Positions 35,265 through 44,017 of a DNA stretch of 64,000 nucleotides are shown here, in pieces; position 1 is the stretch's first letter; each line of letters opens with the position of its first letter. The stretch is taken from positions 11,254-75,253 of the forward strand of contig JBLHJR010000004.1 in NCBI GenBank assembly GCA_047619205.1. The letters run 5' to 3'. Made by a program: the position numbers and the translations under genes. The notes under the pieces are model-generated. The model was not told the DNA's origin and searched no databases. It was given only the letters and a program-made list of their open reading frames with translations. The stretch comes from Endobugula sp047619205 (lineage in GTDB: Bacteria > Pseudomonadota > Gammaproteobacteria > Pseudomonadales > Cellvibrionaceae).

Positions 35265-36329
35265 TTAAACGACGCCAAGACGCTCGCCTTGATAAGAGCC
35301 GTCTAACACTCTCTGCCACCATTCTTGGTTGGCAAGATACCACTCAACCGTTTTACGAATTCCCGACTCAAATGATTCATCGGGCTTCCAAGCTAATTCA
35401 GCTTCAATTTTTGACGCATCAATGGCATAGCGCACATCATGTCCTGGACGATCGTTAACAAAAACAATTAAGTCTTGATAATGCCTAATATCATTAGGTT
35501 TCTGCGGAACCAAATCATCTAAAATCGTACAGATTGTCTTTACCACATCAATATTACGTCGCTCGTTATGACCACCAATATTATAGGTTTCCCCTACCCG
35601 ACCCTCGGTAAGAACTTTATACAAAGCACAGGCATGATCCTCTACAAACAACCAATCCCGAACTTGCGAACCATCACCATAAAGCGGCAATGGTTTTCCC
35701 GCTAAGGCATTCAGAATAACTAATGGAATCAACTTTTCAGGAAAATGGTAAGGGCCATAGTTGTTAGAGCAATTAGTCACCACTGTTGGCAAACTAAAGG
35801 TTCGCTGCCATGCCCTCACCAAGTGATCTGAAGATGCCTTGCTAGCCGAATACGGTGAGCTAGGCTCATAACGTGTGGTTTCCGTAAACAATCCTTCAGC
35901 ACCTAAATCCCCATAGACCTCATCGGTTGAAATATGATGAAACCTAAACTCCGCTTGTTGAACCGAGCTTAACTGCGAAAAATAGTATCGGGACTCTTCC
36001 AGTAAGGTATATGTTCCCACGACATTAGTAGTAACAAAGTCTCCCGGACCATCAATTGAACGATCTACATGAGACTCTGCCGCAAGATGCATCAACTTAT
36101 TAGGCTGGTAACTTTCAAAAATACGGCGTATGTGTTTAGCATCACAAATATCCACCTGTTCAAAGTAGTAGCGGTCAGAATCAGCTATATGAGCCAGCGA
36201 TTCTACATTACCAGCATAGGTGAGCTTATCAACATTAATAACAATATCGCTGGTATGTTGAATAATGTACCTAATAACTGCGGAACCAATGAAACCTGCC
36301 CCACCAGTCACTATGATTTTATTTGCCAT
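35265..36329 (-). CDS. rfbB: dTDP-glucose 4,6-dehydratase
   Basis: RfbB (RmlB) converts dTDP-glucose to dTDP-4-keto-6-deoxyglucose. The 354-residue short-chain dehydrogenase-type protein has KIIVTGGAGFIGSAVIRY (NAD binding), MHLAAESHVDRSIDGP, FHHISTDEVYGDLG, the active-site YSASKASSDHLVRAW and NCSNNYGPYHFPEKLIP. It heads the rhamnose gene set rfbB-A-C-D, about 40 bases after the polymerase gene's upstream neighbour on the same strand. Confidence 0.97.
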   Translation of the reverse strand: MANKIIVTGGAGFIGSAVIRYIIQHTSDIVINVDKLTYAGNVESLAHIADSDRYYFEQVDICDAKHIRRIFESYQPNKLMHLAAESHVDRSIDGPGDFVTTNVVGTYTLLEESRYYFSQLSSVQQAEFRFHHISTDEVYGDLGAEGLFTETTRYEPSSPYSASKASSDHLVRAWQRTFSLPTVVTNCSNNYGPYHFPEKLIPLVILNALAGKPLPLYGDGSQVRDWLFVEDHACALYKVLTEGRVGETYNIGGHNERRNIDVVKTICTILDDLVPQKPNDIRHYQDLIVFVNDRPGHDVRYAIDASKIEAELAWKPDESFESGIRKTVEWYLANQEWWQRVLDGSYQGERLGVV

Positions 36330-36368
36330 ATTAGTCTTGTCTCACCGTTAAAATAAATCAAAGAACCC

Positions 36369-37820
36369 CTACACTTGAGCTCTCAACTCCTTACTAGAAA
36401 AAACAACTCGCCCGATGGCTATATTCATGACGATAAATATAGCAAAAAGTGAAATCATACTAGTCGTTGATATAATAAACATCAGCACAATATTTAAAGC
36501 AAAATACATAACTACATATTTAGCAAAATCGCTGGTGAATTTTTTCAACACGAACAAATACTTAACTAAGGGAATTAAAACCGAAAGATACATCCCCAGA
36601 AACAACAACAAGCCTATGGCTCCATAACGTAAGGCAATCTGTAAATAAGCGCTCACAATATCGACAATCCCCAAACCAGTGACCAGATGATCAAAATATC
36701 CGCTCTGAAGATAAGTTTCGGAACCAAAAAAGAGATGGAATTTCAAAAACTCCCATGAGGCGCGATACACTTCAACTCTATAGTCAAACGTACCATACTC
36801 ATCCGTGTAAAGAAAATAAGCAGACAAACCAAATACAAACTCAAGGAAAAGCAGCAAGACAAACAACACACCAAAAAGAATGCGCTTTGTCCCCGTTAAC
36901 TTAACGAAATAAAAGTAGATTCCTACCCCTAGCATAAAACCAAAGAGTGCAGCCCTGGAACCACCAAACATCACACACAACACGCAAACAAGGAAAAACA
37001 TCCAGCATGGGATACGCTTAACCACGCTATTTTCCTTTAACACTTCAAGAGATAAATAGCCTGACAACAGGACAAAACCCGACAACACACCATTGAACGG
37101 CCCGGACAAACGCAAAAACCCAGAGCGATACTCCCTAAAGTACTGAAAAGAGCTATAAGGGTTGAATTCTGTATAGAGATCTACCTTAACTGCTTGACTG
37201 ACCACAAATAACATAGCGATTAACAGCGACAGGAATAAAAACCCTAACGCACAATAATGTAAATCCTGAATTGATTTTATCACACGAGTAAATACAAAAT
37301 ATGGAATAATATAAATAAGAGCACTATCTACGAAAAACCGCATTAAAGTCGTGACTTTTCCATCCCTAAAGGCTAGCAGTGTTGTGTATATCACAAACAA
37401 ACACACGAGTGTGTCGGTCAAATTCCATTTCACCCGAGAGAATGTGTTTAAACTTAAAAAAATAGGTAACAGCAGGACTAAAACCGCAACTTTATAAAAT
37501 GACAAGCGAATCAAATAATTCACTCCTGGAATCGAAACAATATATCCCGACCAGTCAGGCACTGCACCCAAAACCGCAATAAAAAAAACAATCGCCATGA
37601 TTCGAGAATTATCTTTTCCATTCAAATAATACAACAACAAGGAACAAACAAGCATGTTCAGCATCTCATTCCTTACAATAAAAATAAAAGGAATAATACA
37701 AACCCAAAAAACAATAATTCTCTTGCCTGTATCGGTAAAAAATAATCGGTGGTTTGCCGCTACAGCCATAGCAATTGAAAAAACAGCAAAGAACGATAGC
37801 TTAATTGCGTACATCAACAT
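36369..37820 (-). CDS. Wzy-like O-antigen/exopolysaccharide polymerase
   Basis: This 483-residue integral membrane protein has about 12 predicted membrane segments and a large periplasmic loop in its second half (around FHLFFGSETYLQSGYFDHLVT). Such a layout fits Wzy-type polymerases, which join repeat units in the periplasm. FGGSRAALFGFMLG fits the arginine-containing segment commonly seen in the Wzy_C/O-antigen ligase superfamily. It sits between the GT4 gene and rfbB, in a Wzx/Wzy-type cluster. Family sequences are very diverse, so the call rests on topology and context. Confidence 0.8.
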   Translation of the reverse strand: MLMYAIKLSFFAVFSIAMAVAANHRLFFTDTGKRIIVFWVCIIPFIFIVRNEMLNMLVCSLLLYYLNGKDNSRIMAIVFFIAVLGAVPDWSGYIVSIPGVNYLIRLSFYKVAVLVLLLPIFLSLNTFSRVKWNLTDTLVCLFVIYTTLLAFRDGKVTTLMRFFVDSALIYIIPYFVFTRVIKSIQDLHYCALGFLFLSLLIAMLFVVSQAVKVDLYTEFNPYSSFQYFREYRSGFLRLSGPFNGVLSGFVLLSGYLSLEVLKENSVVKRIPCWMFFLVCVLCVMFGGSRAALFGFMLGVGIYFYFVKLTGTKRILFGVLFVLLLFLEFVFGLSAYFLYTDEYGTFDYRVEVYRASWEFLKFHLFFGSETYLQSGYFDHLVTGLGIVDIVSAYLQIALRYGAIGLLLFLGMYLSVLIPLVKYLFVLKKFTSDFAKYVVMYFALNIVLMFIISTTSMISLFAIFIVMNIAIGRVVFSSKELRAQV

Positions 37821-37868
37821 ACGATTAACCGGTATAAAGAGTTACTCACCGAAAAACCTCCAAAAGCA

Positions 37869-39086
37869 TTAACTATCATAAAACGATATTGATTTTTGAT
37901 AAAACTCTACTGCTTGCTCAGCCACTAAAAATGAGCTGAAATTTTCTCGGCATCTTGCATAGGCGCAACGAGACAACGAGGCCAATTTTTTTGGATCACT
38001 TAAAAGAAGAATGATTTTTTCTGCTAACTCATTTACATCTAAAGGTTGAAAAAAAACACCACTGACTTCATTTTCGATGATCTCTTTTACACCTCCAACG
38101 TAAGGTGCAATGATGGGCGCTGCAGACGCTAAAGATTCAACAACGGTATAACCGAAGATTTCATTTCGAGAAGCCATTACTGTTAATTGTGACGTTCTTC
38201 TTAGCTCCTTTATAACCTCGTTATTCATTAACCCCAGATAATTAACACTAGCTTTTTTGTCGGCGGCCACATATTGATCAACTGCATCATTAACGTACAT
38301 CTTGTTTCCATCCGCCAATTCAATACCTCTATCTTGCCCCACAAAAACTAAAGTAGCATCAGGAATTTTATTTAAGACTTTCGCGAAAGCCTGAACGACA
38401 ATATCTCCCCCTTTATGAGCATCAAATCGACCTACGAACAATATCTGATTTTTTATATAAGACGAAGGAGACCAGCAGCCATCCTCTTTAACAAGTGAAA
38501 TAGGATTAGAAAAAACTGCCTGCAAAGGCCACTTTATACGATATTTTTCTTGGACGCTATTTAGAACCCAGTGAGACGGAGAATTCACATAACGTGCGGC
38601 CTTAAAAGCTCTCTCCTCTCTTTTAAGGCGGTTATCATCAGCAGCGGTTAACACTTTATCGCCAATCATACCATTAACATAATGGGGGCCGTGCAATCTC
38701 ATCACGACAGGAAAGCACACCTTTTTTTGCAAAAAATAGTGCCAGCCAAAAGACTCTTCGATTTCTAAAACATCAATTTTATGTTTTTTTTCGATGTCAC
38801 GAATACCCCCGAGCATTGACCTGCTACCGAAATAATATTCATAATAGCCTTTGGAAAAAAACTCACCAATTTTTACCCATATTTTCTCAAATAAACTAAG
38901 TTTATATCTATTAACGTAAATACAACCATCACCTGCACCAGACCCACCATTAGCCAGCACAAAAACATTATGCCCTTGTTTTTTTAGGGCATTGACCAAA
39001 TTATCACAATAAGTCACGATACCATTGGCGCCTAGGTGCCTAGGCCAAAATGGGGTGACAACAACTATATTCATACATCCATCCAT
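37869..39086 (-). CDS. Glycosyltransferase family 4 protein
   Basis: This GT-B glycosyltransferase of about 401-405 residues has an N-terminal acceptor domain starting NIVVVTPFWPRHLGANGIVT with a glycine-rich loop. The donor-binding C-terminal half carries NQILFVGRFDAHKGGDIVVQAF and the E-x7-E motif region (ASRNEIFGYTVVESLASAAPIIAPYVGG). It would add one sugar to the lipid-linked repeat unit at the cytoplasmic face. The frame starts directly after the flippase stop; ATG 39074 four codons later matches the usual family N-terminus slightly better. Donor and linkage cannot be read from sequence. Confidence 0.87.
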   Translation of the reverse strand: MDGCMNIVVVTPFWPRHLGANGIVTYCDNLVNALKKQGHNVFVLANGGSGAGDGCIYVNRYKLSLFEKIWVKIGEFFSKGYYEYYFGSRSMLGGIRDIEKKHKIDVLEIEESFGWHYFLQKKVCFPVVMRLHGPHYVNGMIGDKVLTAADDNRLKREERAFKAARYVNSPSHWVLNSVQEKYRIKWPLQAVFSNPISLVKEDGCWSPSSYIKNQILFVGRFDAHKGGDIVVQAFAKVLNKIPDATLVFVGQDRGIELADGNKMYVNDAVDQYVAADKKASVNYLGLMNNEVIKELRRTSQLTVMASRNEIFGYTVVESLASAAPIIAPYVGGVKEIIENEVSGVFFQPLDVNELAEKIILLLSDPKKLASLSRCAYARCRENFSSFLVAEQAVEFYQKSISFYDS

Positions 39087-40448
39087 CTAGTTAGCAAAAA
39101 AACTGACCATCAGTTTAGCTAAGCCGAAGCCACATATTGCTGACAATATGATCAACAATTCTTTAGTTACATTAACTAAATTAATTCTTTTCAATTGAAA
39201 AATCATAAAAATAGCGGGCATCACTTCCATCAAGCCAATGGCACATAGAACACCCAACACCCCAAACCACAAATAACCAGACCACGCTGCGAGCAAAAAC
39301 CATACCAATCTAATTATATTGGCAATCAATGTGACTCTCAGCTGCCCGTGTAAAAGCAACGATATTTCAGAAGAATAAGTTACCAAAGCAACAATTGGCA
39401 TCATTAACAATATAGACAAATAGATACTTGCTGACAAATAACGGTCATCATACAGAAGATCAAAAAAGATAAAACTACCACCACTTAACGCCCCGAAAGA
39501 AAAGGCCGCCGCGATAGATATAAACATCTTCTTTGCGTAATATTTTTCAAGAAACTGATTCGGTGAGATCCTATAAATTACTGACATATAGGGTTGTAAA
39601 ACACTGCGCGAATATTGAATTGAAAACGCGGCAGCAGCCGATGAAAAATTAAATGCAACAAAGTAGAGGCCGAGCTCAGACACAGTTAACGTCTTCGCCA
39701 GAACAAGCTTATCAAGCTGCATCAGCAATAGTGTAATCACACTAGATGGAATTATATATTTGGCCCAGTCAAGAAACTCAAAAAATATAGCCTTATCGAC
39801 AGAAAGTGCGGAACCTTTAGCCCCAACAAATATATAACCAAACAATACCTGAAGCACATAGTTTAATACCATAGAATAAATGATAGGCCAGTAGGTATTA
39901 TAGTAATACACGCCGACAACAGAAAAAATAATTGAACATAAGGTGCACAAAAATTTTATATACATGACCATTGCAACTTTATTTTCACGCTCGATGACTA
40001 TATAGGCAATCGGTAAAAAACCATCGAAGATAAAAACAAAACACAGCACTTTCAAAACCAAGGCTAAATCGACGATGCCAAAATAAGCCGCCAGCTGATC
40101 CGACAAAAAGAACATTAAGAACGCCAACACCAAATTTCGTATTAGCTTAACCGTCCACAAGGTATTTAAGAGGTGATCTTCATCGCCTAATTTATGCCGT
40201 AAGATAAATGCTCTGAAGCCACCATCAGACACCATATTAAATGCAAATATAATAGTAGACGCTAGACCCGTTATAGCAAAAGCCTCTGGACTTAAGAAGC
40301 GCGCAAGGACTAAGTTACTAAACAATCGCAGTACATTACCAAAAAATGTGGTTACAAATAGCGCTTGTGTGCCCTTATCTTTAAAAGGCACGCCCGCCCC
40401 ACTGGAGAAGGGTATTCTGACTATTTTTTTTAGAAATGATGTTTTCAT
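39087..40448 (-). CDS. Wzx-like polysaccharide repeat-unit flippase
   Basis: This MOP-superfamily inner-membrane protein of 453 residues has about 12 to 14 membrane segments. The N-terminal part GNVLRLFSNLVLARFLSPEAFAITGLASTI is characteristic of the oligosaccharide flippase family (MSRLVLARLLSPE.YG.). It would move undecaprenyl-linked repeat units across the inner membrane. Its stop is immediately followed by the ATG of the GT4 gene, so the two are co-transcribed. Confidence 0.88.
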   Translation of the reverse strand: MKTSFLKKIVRIPFSSGAGVPFKDKGTQALFVTTFFGNVLRLFSNLVLARFLSPEAFAITGLASTIIFAFNMVSDGGFRAFILRHKLGDEDHLLNTLWTVKLIRNLVLAFLMFFLSDQLAAYFGIVDLALVLKVLCFVFIFDGFLPIAYIVIERENKVAMVMYIKFLCTLCSIIFSVVGVYYYNTYWPIIYSMVLNYVLQVLFGYIFVGAKGSALSVDKAIFFEFLDWAKYIIPSSVITLLLMQLDKLVLAKTLTVSELGLYFVAFNFSSAAAAFSIQYSRSVLQPYMSVIYRISPNQFLEKYYAKKMFISIAAAFSFGALSGGSFIFFDLLYDDRYLSASIYLSILLMMPIVALVTYSSEISLLLHGQLRVTLIANIIRLVWFLLAAWSGYLWFGVLGVLCAIGLMEVMPAIFMIFQLKRINLVNVTKELLIILSAICGFGLAKLMVSFFAN

Positions 40449-40471
40449 ATTATGATTAAAAACAAACTTTA

Positions 40472-41455
40472 CTACACCTTATATTCAATTATTTGGAATG
40501 TCTTACGAAAGATACTCCGCATCAAAAATGAAAACGCGCCCTTACACTGGGGGAACTTTCCAAACATTAAAGAACTTGCATATGCCAGTGCGACACCAGC
40601 ACGTCTGCACCTTACTTCTCTTGTAAATATCTGGGCAATCTTAACGAAATAAAGCACGCAAAGAAGTAATACCCAATAGCCAAAAAAAACAACACCAAAT
40701 ACAATCAACAGAGGAACTATGAGCGCCCAAAGTAGAATCCGAGCTACATCCCCTCTATAATATTTTTCATCGCTGCCTCCGTGCATACAAAAACCTTGCG
40801 CATAAGCATGCCCACTTCGCTCACAACGCCTCCACCACTGAGAAAATTTTGTGATATGAGCATCATGCACGGTCATGTCTACGCCAAGGCGTTCGATTTT
40901 CCAGCCCAGCTTACGCATCCTAAAACATAGCTCAGGCTCTTCACCAGCAATGACCTGAGGATCAAAACCCTGAACATCAACTAAAGCCTGCTTGCGGCAC
41001 ATAAAATCTCCACCTGTAGCCATGGCGATGCCTACAGGTGTATCCCACTCAATATCACAGAGTTGATTATAAATTGTTCTATCTGCATAACGCTCTTTAC
41101 GCCGCCCACAAACAGAGGCCAACCCTTGATGATGCTGCAGGTGCTCATAAGCGATGTTCAGCCAACCTCTAGATATCTCACAATCACCATCAACAAACTG
41201 TATGAAATTAATCTCTTCATACTGCCCTAGCAAAAATTGATAACCTTCATTTCTTGCTCGCGCAGCACTGAATGGCTGCGACATATCTAAATCAATAACA
41301 TCAAATCCCAGCTCTTTAACCAACTGCACACTGCCATCAGTAGAGCCAGAATCTACATAAACAATGTTGAGGTCATTAGTAGAAAATGAACGAATACAGA
41401 CCTTTAAACGCTCGCCCTCATTTCTACCAATAATCACCACGCCAATATCATTCAT
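40472..41455 (-). CDS. Glycosyltransferase family 2 protein with C-terminal membrane segments
   Basis: This GT-A glycosyltransferase of 327 residues begins GVVIIGRNEGERLKVCIRSF and shows IVYVDSGSTDGSV, the metal-binding FVDGDCEISRGWL (DxD-like), ATGGDFMCRKQALVDVQGFDP and GEEPELCFRMRKLGW (the ED-type catalytic segment). Two hydrophobic stretches near residues 240-275 tether it to the membrane. It lies between the flippase and an acetyltransferase gene on the minus strand. The sugar it transfers is unknown. Confidence 0.88.
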   Translation of the reverse strand: MNDIGVVIIGRNEGERLKVCIRSFSTNDLNIVYVDSGSTDGSVQLVKELGFDVIDLDMSQPFSAARARNEGYQFLLGQYEEINFIQFVDGDCEISRGWLNIAYEHLQHHQGLASVCGRRKERYADRTIYNQLCDIEWDTPVGIAMATGGDFMCRKQALVDVQGFDPQVIAGEEPELCFRMRKLGWKIERLGVDMTVHDAHITKFSQWWRRCERSGHAYAQGFCMHGGSDEKYYRGDVARILLWALIVPLLIVFGVVFFGYWVLLLCVLYFVKIAQIFTREVRCRRAGVALAYASSLMFGKFPQCKGAFSFLMRSIFRKTFQIIEYKV

Positions 41456-41501
41456 GAACTAAAAAACCTATAACAAAGAGAAACTGCATGCTTTGTTTAC
41501 A

Positions 41502-42029
41502 TTATTCAGCAGTAGACTTCGTGACTACTGTCGCCTTAACGTAAACCGTTGAAAAGGCAGGGACATCGCTTACCACTACGCTATTAGGGGCAATTTTACT
41601 GCCTCGACCTATTGTAATATCACCAATAATAACGACACCAGCACCGATATTTACATTACTTTCGATAATGGGTTTTGCCGACAAATCGGAAGTATCACGA
41701 ATACCAAATGTTGTATTTTGGCGAATAACTACGTCATCGCCAATACTCCGAGCACCTAAAATCATGCCGCCAAAGTGTTCTATCTTTACTCGACGCCCCA
41801 CATGCACCGTATAATCTAATTTAATACCACAGAATACTTGAGTCATTTTACTCAAAATACAGTATAAAATAGAAAACGGAAAACGCAGTAATTTAAATGA
41901 AATACTCATGCGCCAATTACCCAAACGGTGCACAAATAACGCAAAAAAACCTTGAGCTAGAATATCATTATGATGAGTATCAAAGTCTTCTTTTATTAAA
42001 GCCCAAAAACCAATATTTTTGGGATTCAT
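41502..42029 (-). CDS. Left-handed beta-helix (serine O-acetyltransferase-like) acyltransferase
   Basis: The C-terminal half has hexapeptide repeats typical of CysE-like acetyltransferases (IEHFGGMILGARSIGDDVVIRQNTTFGIRD, NVNIGAGVVIIGDITIGRGSKIAPNSVVVSDVP). The N-terminal part (FWALIKEDFDTH, FFALFVHRLGNWRMS) matches the polysaccharide-locus subgroup of serine acetyltransferase-like proteins. It probably acetylates a sugar of the repeat unit. I choose the ATG at 42029, giving 175 residues. The longer frame to 42242 adds a hydrophobic head that overlaps the divergent GT2 gene by 47 bases, and is less likely. Confidence 0.78.
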   Translation of the reverse strand: MNPKNIGFWALIKEDFDTHHNDILAQGFFALFVHRLGNWRMSISFKLLRFPFSILYCILSKMTQVFCGIKLDYTVHVGRRVKIEHFGGMILGARSIGDDVVIRQNTTFGIRDTSDLSAKPIIESNVNIGAGVVIIGDITIGRGSKIAPNSVVVSDVPAFSTVYVKATVVTKSTAE

Positions 42030-42195
42030 ATTACTGGAGCCATCCCATAGCGGTTCAGCCTTACTTTTTTGCACACAACCCCCGACTAAAAAAATCAATA
42101 AAGTGATCTGTGCAAGCAGTCCATCTGTGGTACATTTATCCACTATAGACCAAAGCAATATGCTTAACAAAAACAACAGATAACGAGAAAAAAAC

Positions 42196-43179
42196 GTGAG
42201 TATAACACAGGCAAAAGTAGCTATTATTACGGTCACCTTCAACTGTAGCGATTTTATTGAAGACTACTTAATATCGGTCACTCCTTTCATCACCCAAACC
42301 AACAACGTTATTATCATTGTAGACAATAACTCTAGTGATAACAGCTGTGATCTCATCAAAAGACACATAGAAACATACAAACTAGAAGACAACATCATCA
42401 TTACATCGCTAAGCGAGAATGTTGGCTTCGGAAAAGGCTGCAACAAAGGTGCCGAGATAGCACGGGAACATCAATCATCACACTTATGGTTCTTAAATCC
42501 TGACACAAAGGTACTTAACAACAGTGGCGACGCACTTCTATGCTTATTAGAGCAAAACCCTGCTATTCATTTTGCAGGCAGCATACTACTAAACGAAAAT
42601 AGCATCCCCAGAGCCGGAGCCTTTCGCTTTCCTAGCCTGCTTAATGTATTTTTGAGTAACATGCGCCTAGGCCTATTAGACAGAGCTTTTCAAGCAAGTA
42701 CTACTGCAGCCCCCATACGAGACTCTCCGTATGAAGCTGACTGGCTAACTGGCGCCTCATTTATGACTCGCGCTGAATACTTTTACCGTTTAGGCGGCTT
42801 TGATCCGTTTTATTTTTTATACTTTGAAGAGGTAGACTTGTTTTACAGGGCCAAGCAACTTGGCTATTCCGCATGGGCCTGCCCTGACAGTCGAGTCTTC
42901 CATATTTCTGGTGCATCTACTGGGATTAACACGCAAACAGTGAGCATAAGAAGACAACCCAGCTATTGGTTCGAATCACGCCGACACTACTACATTAACA
43001 ATTATGGCCAATTATATTTTTTACTAGCAGACGCTGTCTTCATCATCGCCCATACAATGTGGGGCGTCCGAGCAACATTACAAAAAAAAGCACTAACAAC
43101 GCCAGCACACATCATAAAAGATACGCTACTACACGGATATTTTAGATGGCTACCCAGAAAAAAAGGTGGGCGCAATTAA
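42196..43179 (+). CDS. Glycosyltransferase family 2, rhamnosyltransferase-like (WbbL/RfbF type)
   Basis: The 327-residue protein starts at GTG 42196 and has the GT2 features VAIITVTFNCSDFIEDYL, IIVDNNSSDNS, ENVGFGKGCNKGAEIA, FLNPDTKVL (metal-binding region) and the acceptor part DWLTGASFMTRAEYFYRLGGFDPFYFLYFEEVDLFYRAK. This last segment is typical of rhamnosyltransferases of the WbbL group, consistent with the rfbBACD genes nearby. It is the only plus-strand gene in the polysaccharide locus. Its TAA stop is shared, in the palindrome TTAA, with the convergent gene at 43176. Confidence 0.87.
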   Translation: MSITQAKVAIITVTFNCSDFIEDYLISVTPFITQTNNVIIIVDNNSSDNSCDLIKRHIETYKLEDNIIITSLSENVGFGKGCNKGAEIAREHQSSHLWFLNPDTKVLNNSGDALLCLLEQNPAIHFAGSILLNENSIPRAGAFRFPSLLNVFLSNMRLGLLDRAFQASTTAAPIRDSPYEADWLTGASFMTRAEYFYRLGGFDPFYFLYFEEVDLFYRAKQLGYSAWACPDSRVFHISGASTGINTQTVSIRRQPSYWFESRRHYYINNYGQLYFLLADAVFIIAHTMWGVRATLQKKALTTPAHIIKDTLLHGYFRWLPRKKGGRN

Positions 43180-43625
43180 TGTTTAGCTACGCCTTTTTTC
43201 ATTCTTTTTTCGCGATGCTCCACACTTGCCTTTTTGATTAGAACAACATAATAAACCATCACACCCAAAGCTACCGCTACTAAAAAAAACTCGCCCAACA
43301 AATTCAGATAATAATTTAACTGTGCATTGGTATTTTCTATATGCTCAAGCGAAGAATGGAAAAAGAAAACATCAAAAATTGCTGTTCGGGTAACCTCCTT
43401 AGGCAACCACTCAAAAAAGTGAATTATGTCGGGAATCAGCCCCCACATGCCGACCAAAAAGATAACTACAGGGAAATACAGAAACCATTGCGGCTCTTTA
43501 CGATACAACCATTGAAAAAAAACACTTGTCTTACGTAAAGCATGACGTTTTTTGGCGATAGCCGCACATACAGCAGAGCCCACAACGGCGCCAACGGAAA
43601 AATAAAAATGTTTCTCAGGCATCAC
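43176..43625 (-). CDS. Small membrane protein of unknown function, 149 aa
   Basis: I do not recognise this protein. It has an N-terminal small-residue segment (FYFSVGAVVGSAVCAA), a basic stretch KKRHALRK, a membrane segment FPVVIFLVGMWGLIPDIIHFF, then DVFFFHSSLEHIENTNAQLN, a last membrane segment and a basic tail. The G-IPD-HF and FFHSSLEH words recall, weakly, membrane-bound metal-dependent hydrolases of the DUF457/YdjM type. Its layout parallels the neighbour at 43622-44014, with which it overlaps by four bases, so the two are probably translated together and may be related by duplication. Confidence 0.65.
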   Translation of the reverse strand: MMPEKHFYFSVGAVVGSAVCAAIAKKRHALRKTSVFFQWLYRKEPQWFLYFPVVIFLVGMWGLIPDIIHFFEWLPKEVTRTAIFDVFFFHSSLEHIENTNAQLNYYLNLLGEFFLVAVALGVMVYYVVLIKKASVEHREKRMKKGVAKH

Positions 43626-44014
43626 TTACTCCTTTTACGGCTCCAGCCGTAACGTCTTACGCGCTTCACTAATGTAATATAGCGCATAAGAATAAAACAA
43701 TAAATAATCGCACATATCACTGCCACTAAATGTAAATTACCCAGCAATGAAATTAACACTGCATTACAATGAACCGAGGAATAAAACAAAAACAGGTTAG
43801 CCGAAAAAGGCAAATCGCAAGTTTCTTGATAAAAGAAGGTATAAGGCAGGGCGGCCACAAAGCCAAATATGAAGGGTAAAAATGGCGCATACATTTGCAC
43901 CGCAAGGCTCTTTTTCTTGAATATTATTAACAGCAACAGCATTACTGTTCCAACAATAAAACCAAAACCAAAGTGCCCCGCTCCGGTTAAAAAATAATCC
44001 GCTTCTTTTATCAC
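43622..44014 (-). CDS. Small membrane protein of unknown function, 130 aa
   Basis: I do not recognise this 130-residue protein. It has AGHFGFGFIVGTVMLLLLIIF near the start, a membrane segment FLPFIFGFVAALPYTFF, a soluble part LFLFYSSVHCNAVLI, a last membrane segment LVAVICAIIYCFILM and a strongly basic tail (KRVRRYGWSRKRSK). The order of elements equals that of the protein encoded next (FG-VG start, G-P membrane segment, FHSS/FYSS with His, LVAV membrane segment). It lies just after the WcaJ-type transferase gene, so a role in the first steps of the polysaccharide is possible. Confidence 0.65.
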   Translation of the reverse strand: MIKEADYFLTGAGHFGFGFIVGTVMLLLLIIFKKKSLAVQMYAPFLPFIFGFVAALPYTFFYQETCDLPFSANLFLFYSSVHCNAVLISLLGNLHLVAVICAIIYCFILMRYITLVKRVRRYGWSRKRSK

Positions 44015-44017
44015 GAC

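Noticed and set aside
42030..42242. Hydrophobic N-terminal extension of the acetyltransferase
   Set aside because: It overlaps the start of the divergent glycosyltransferase gene by 47 bases, and the family-like part begins only after the inner ATG at 42029.
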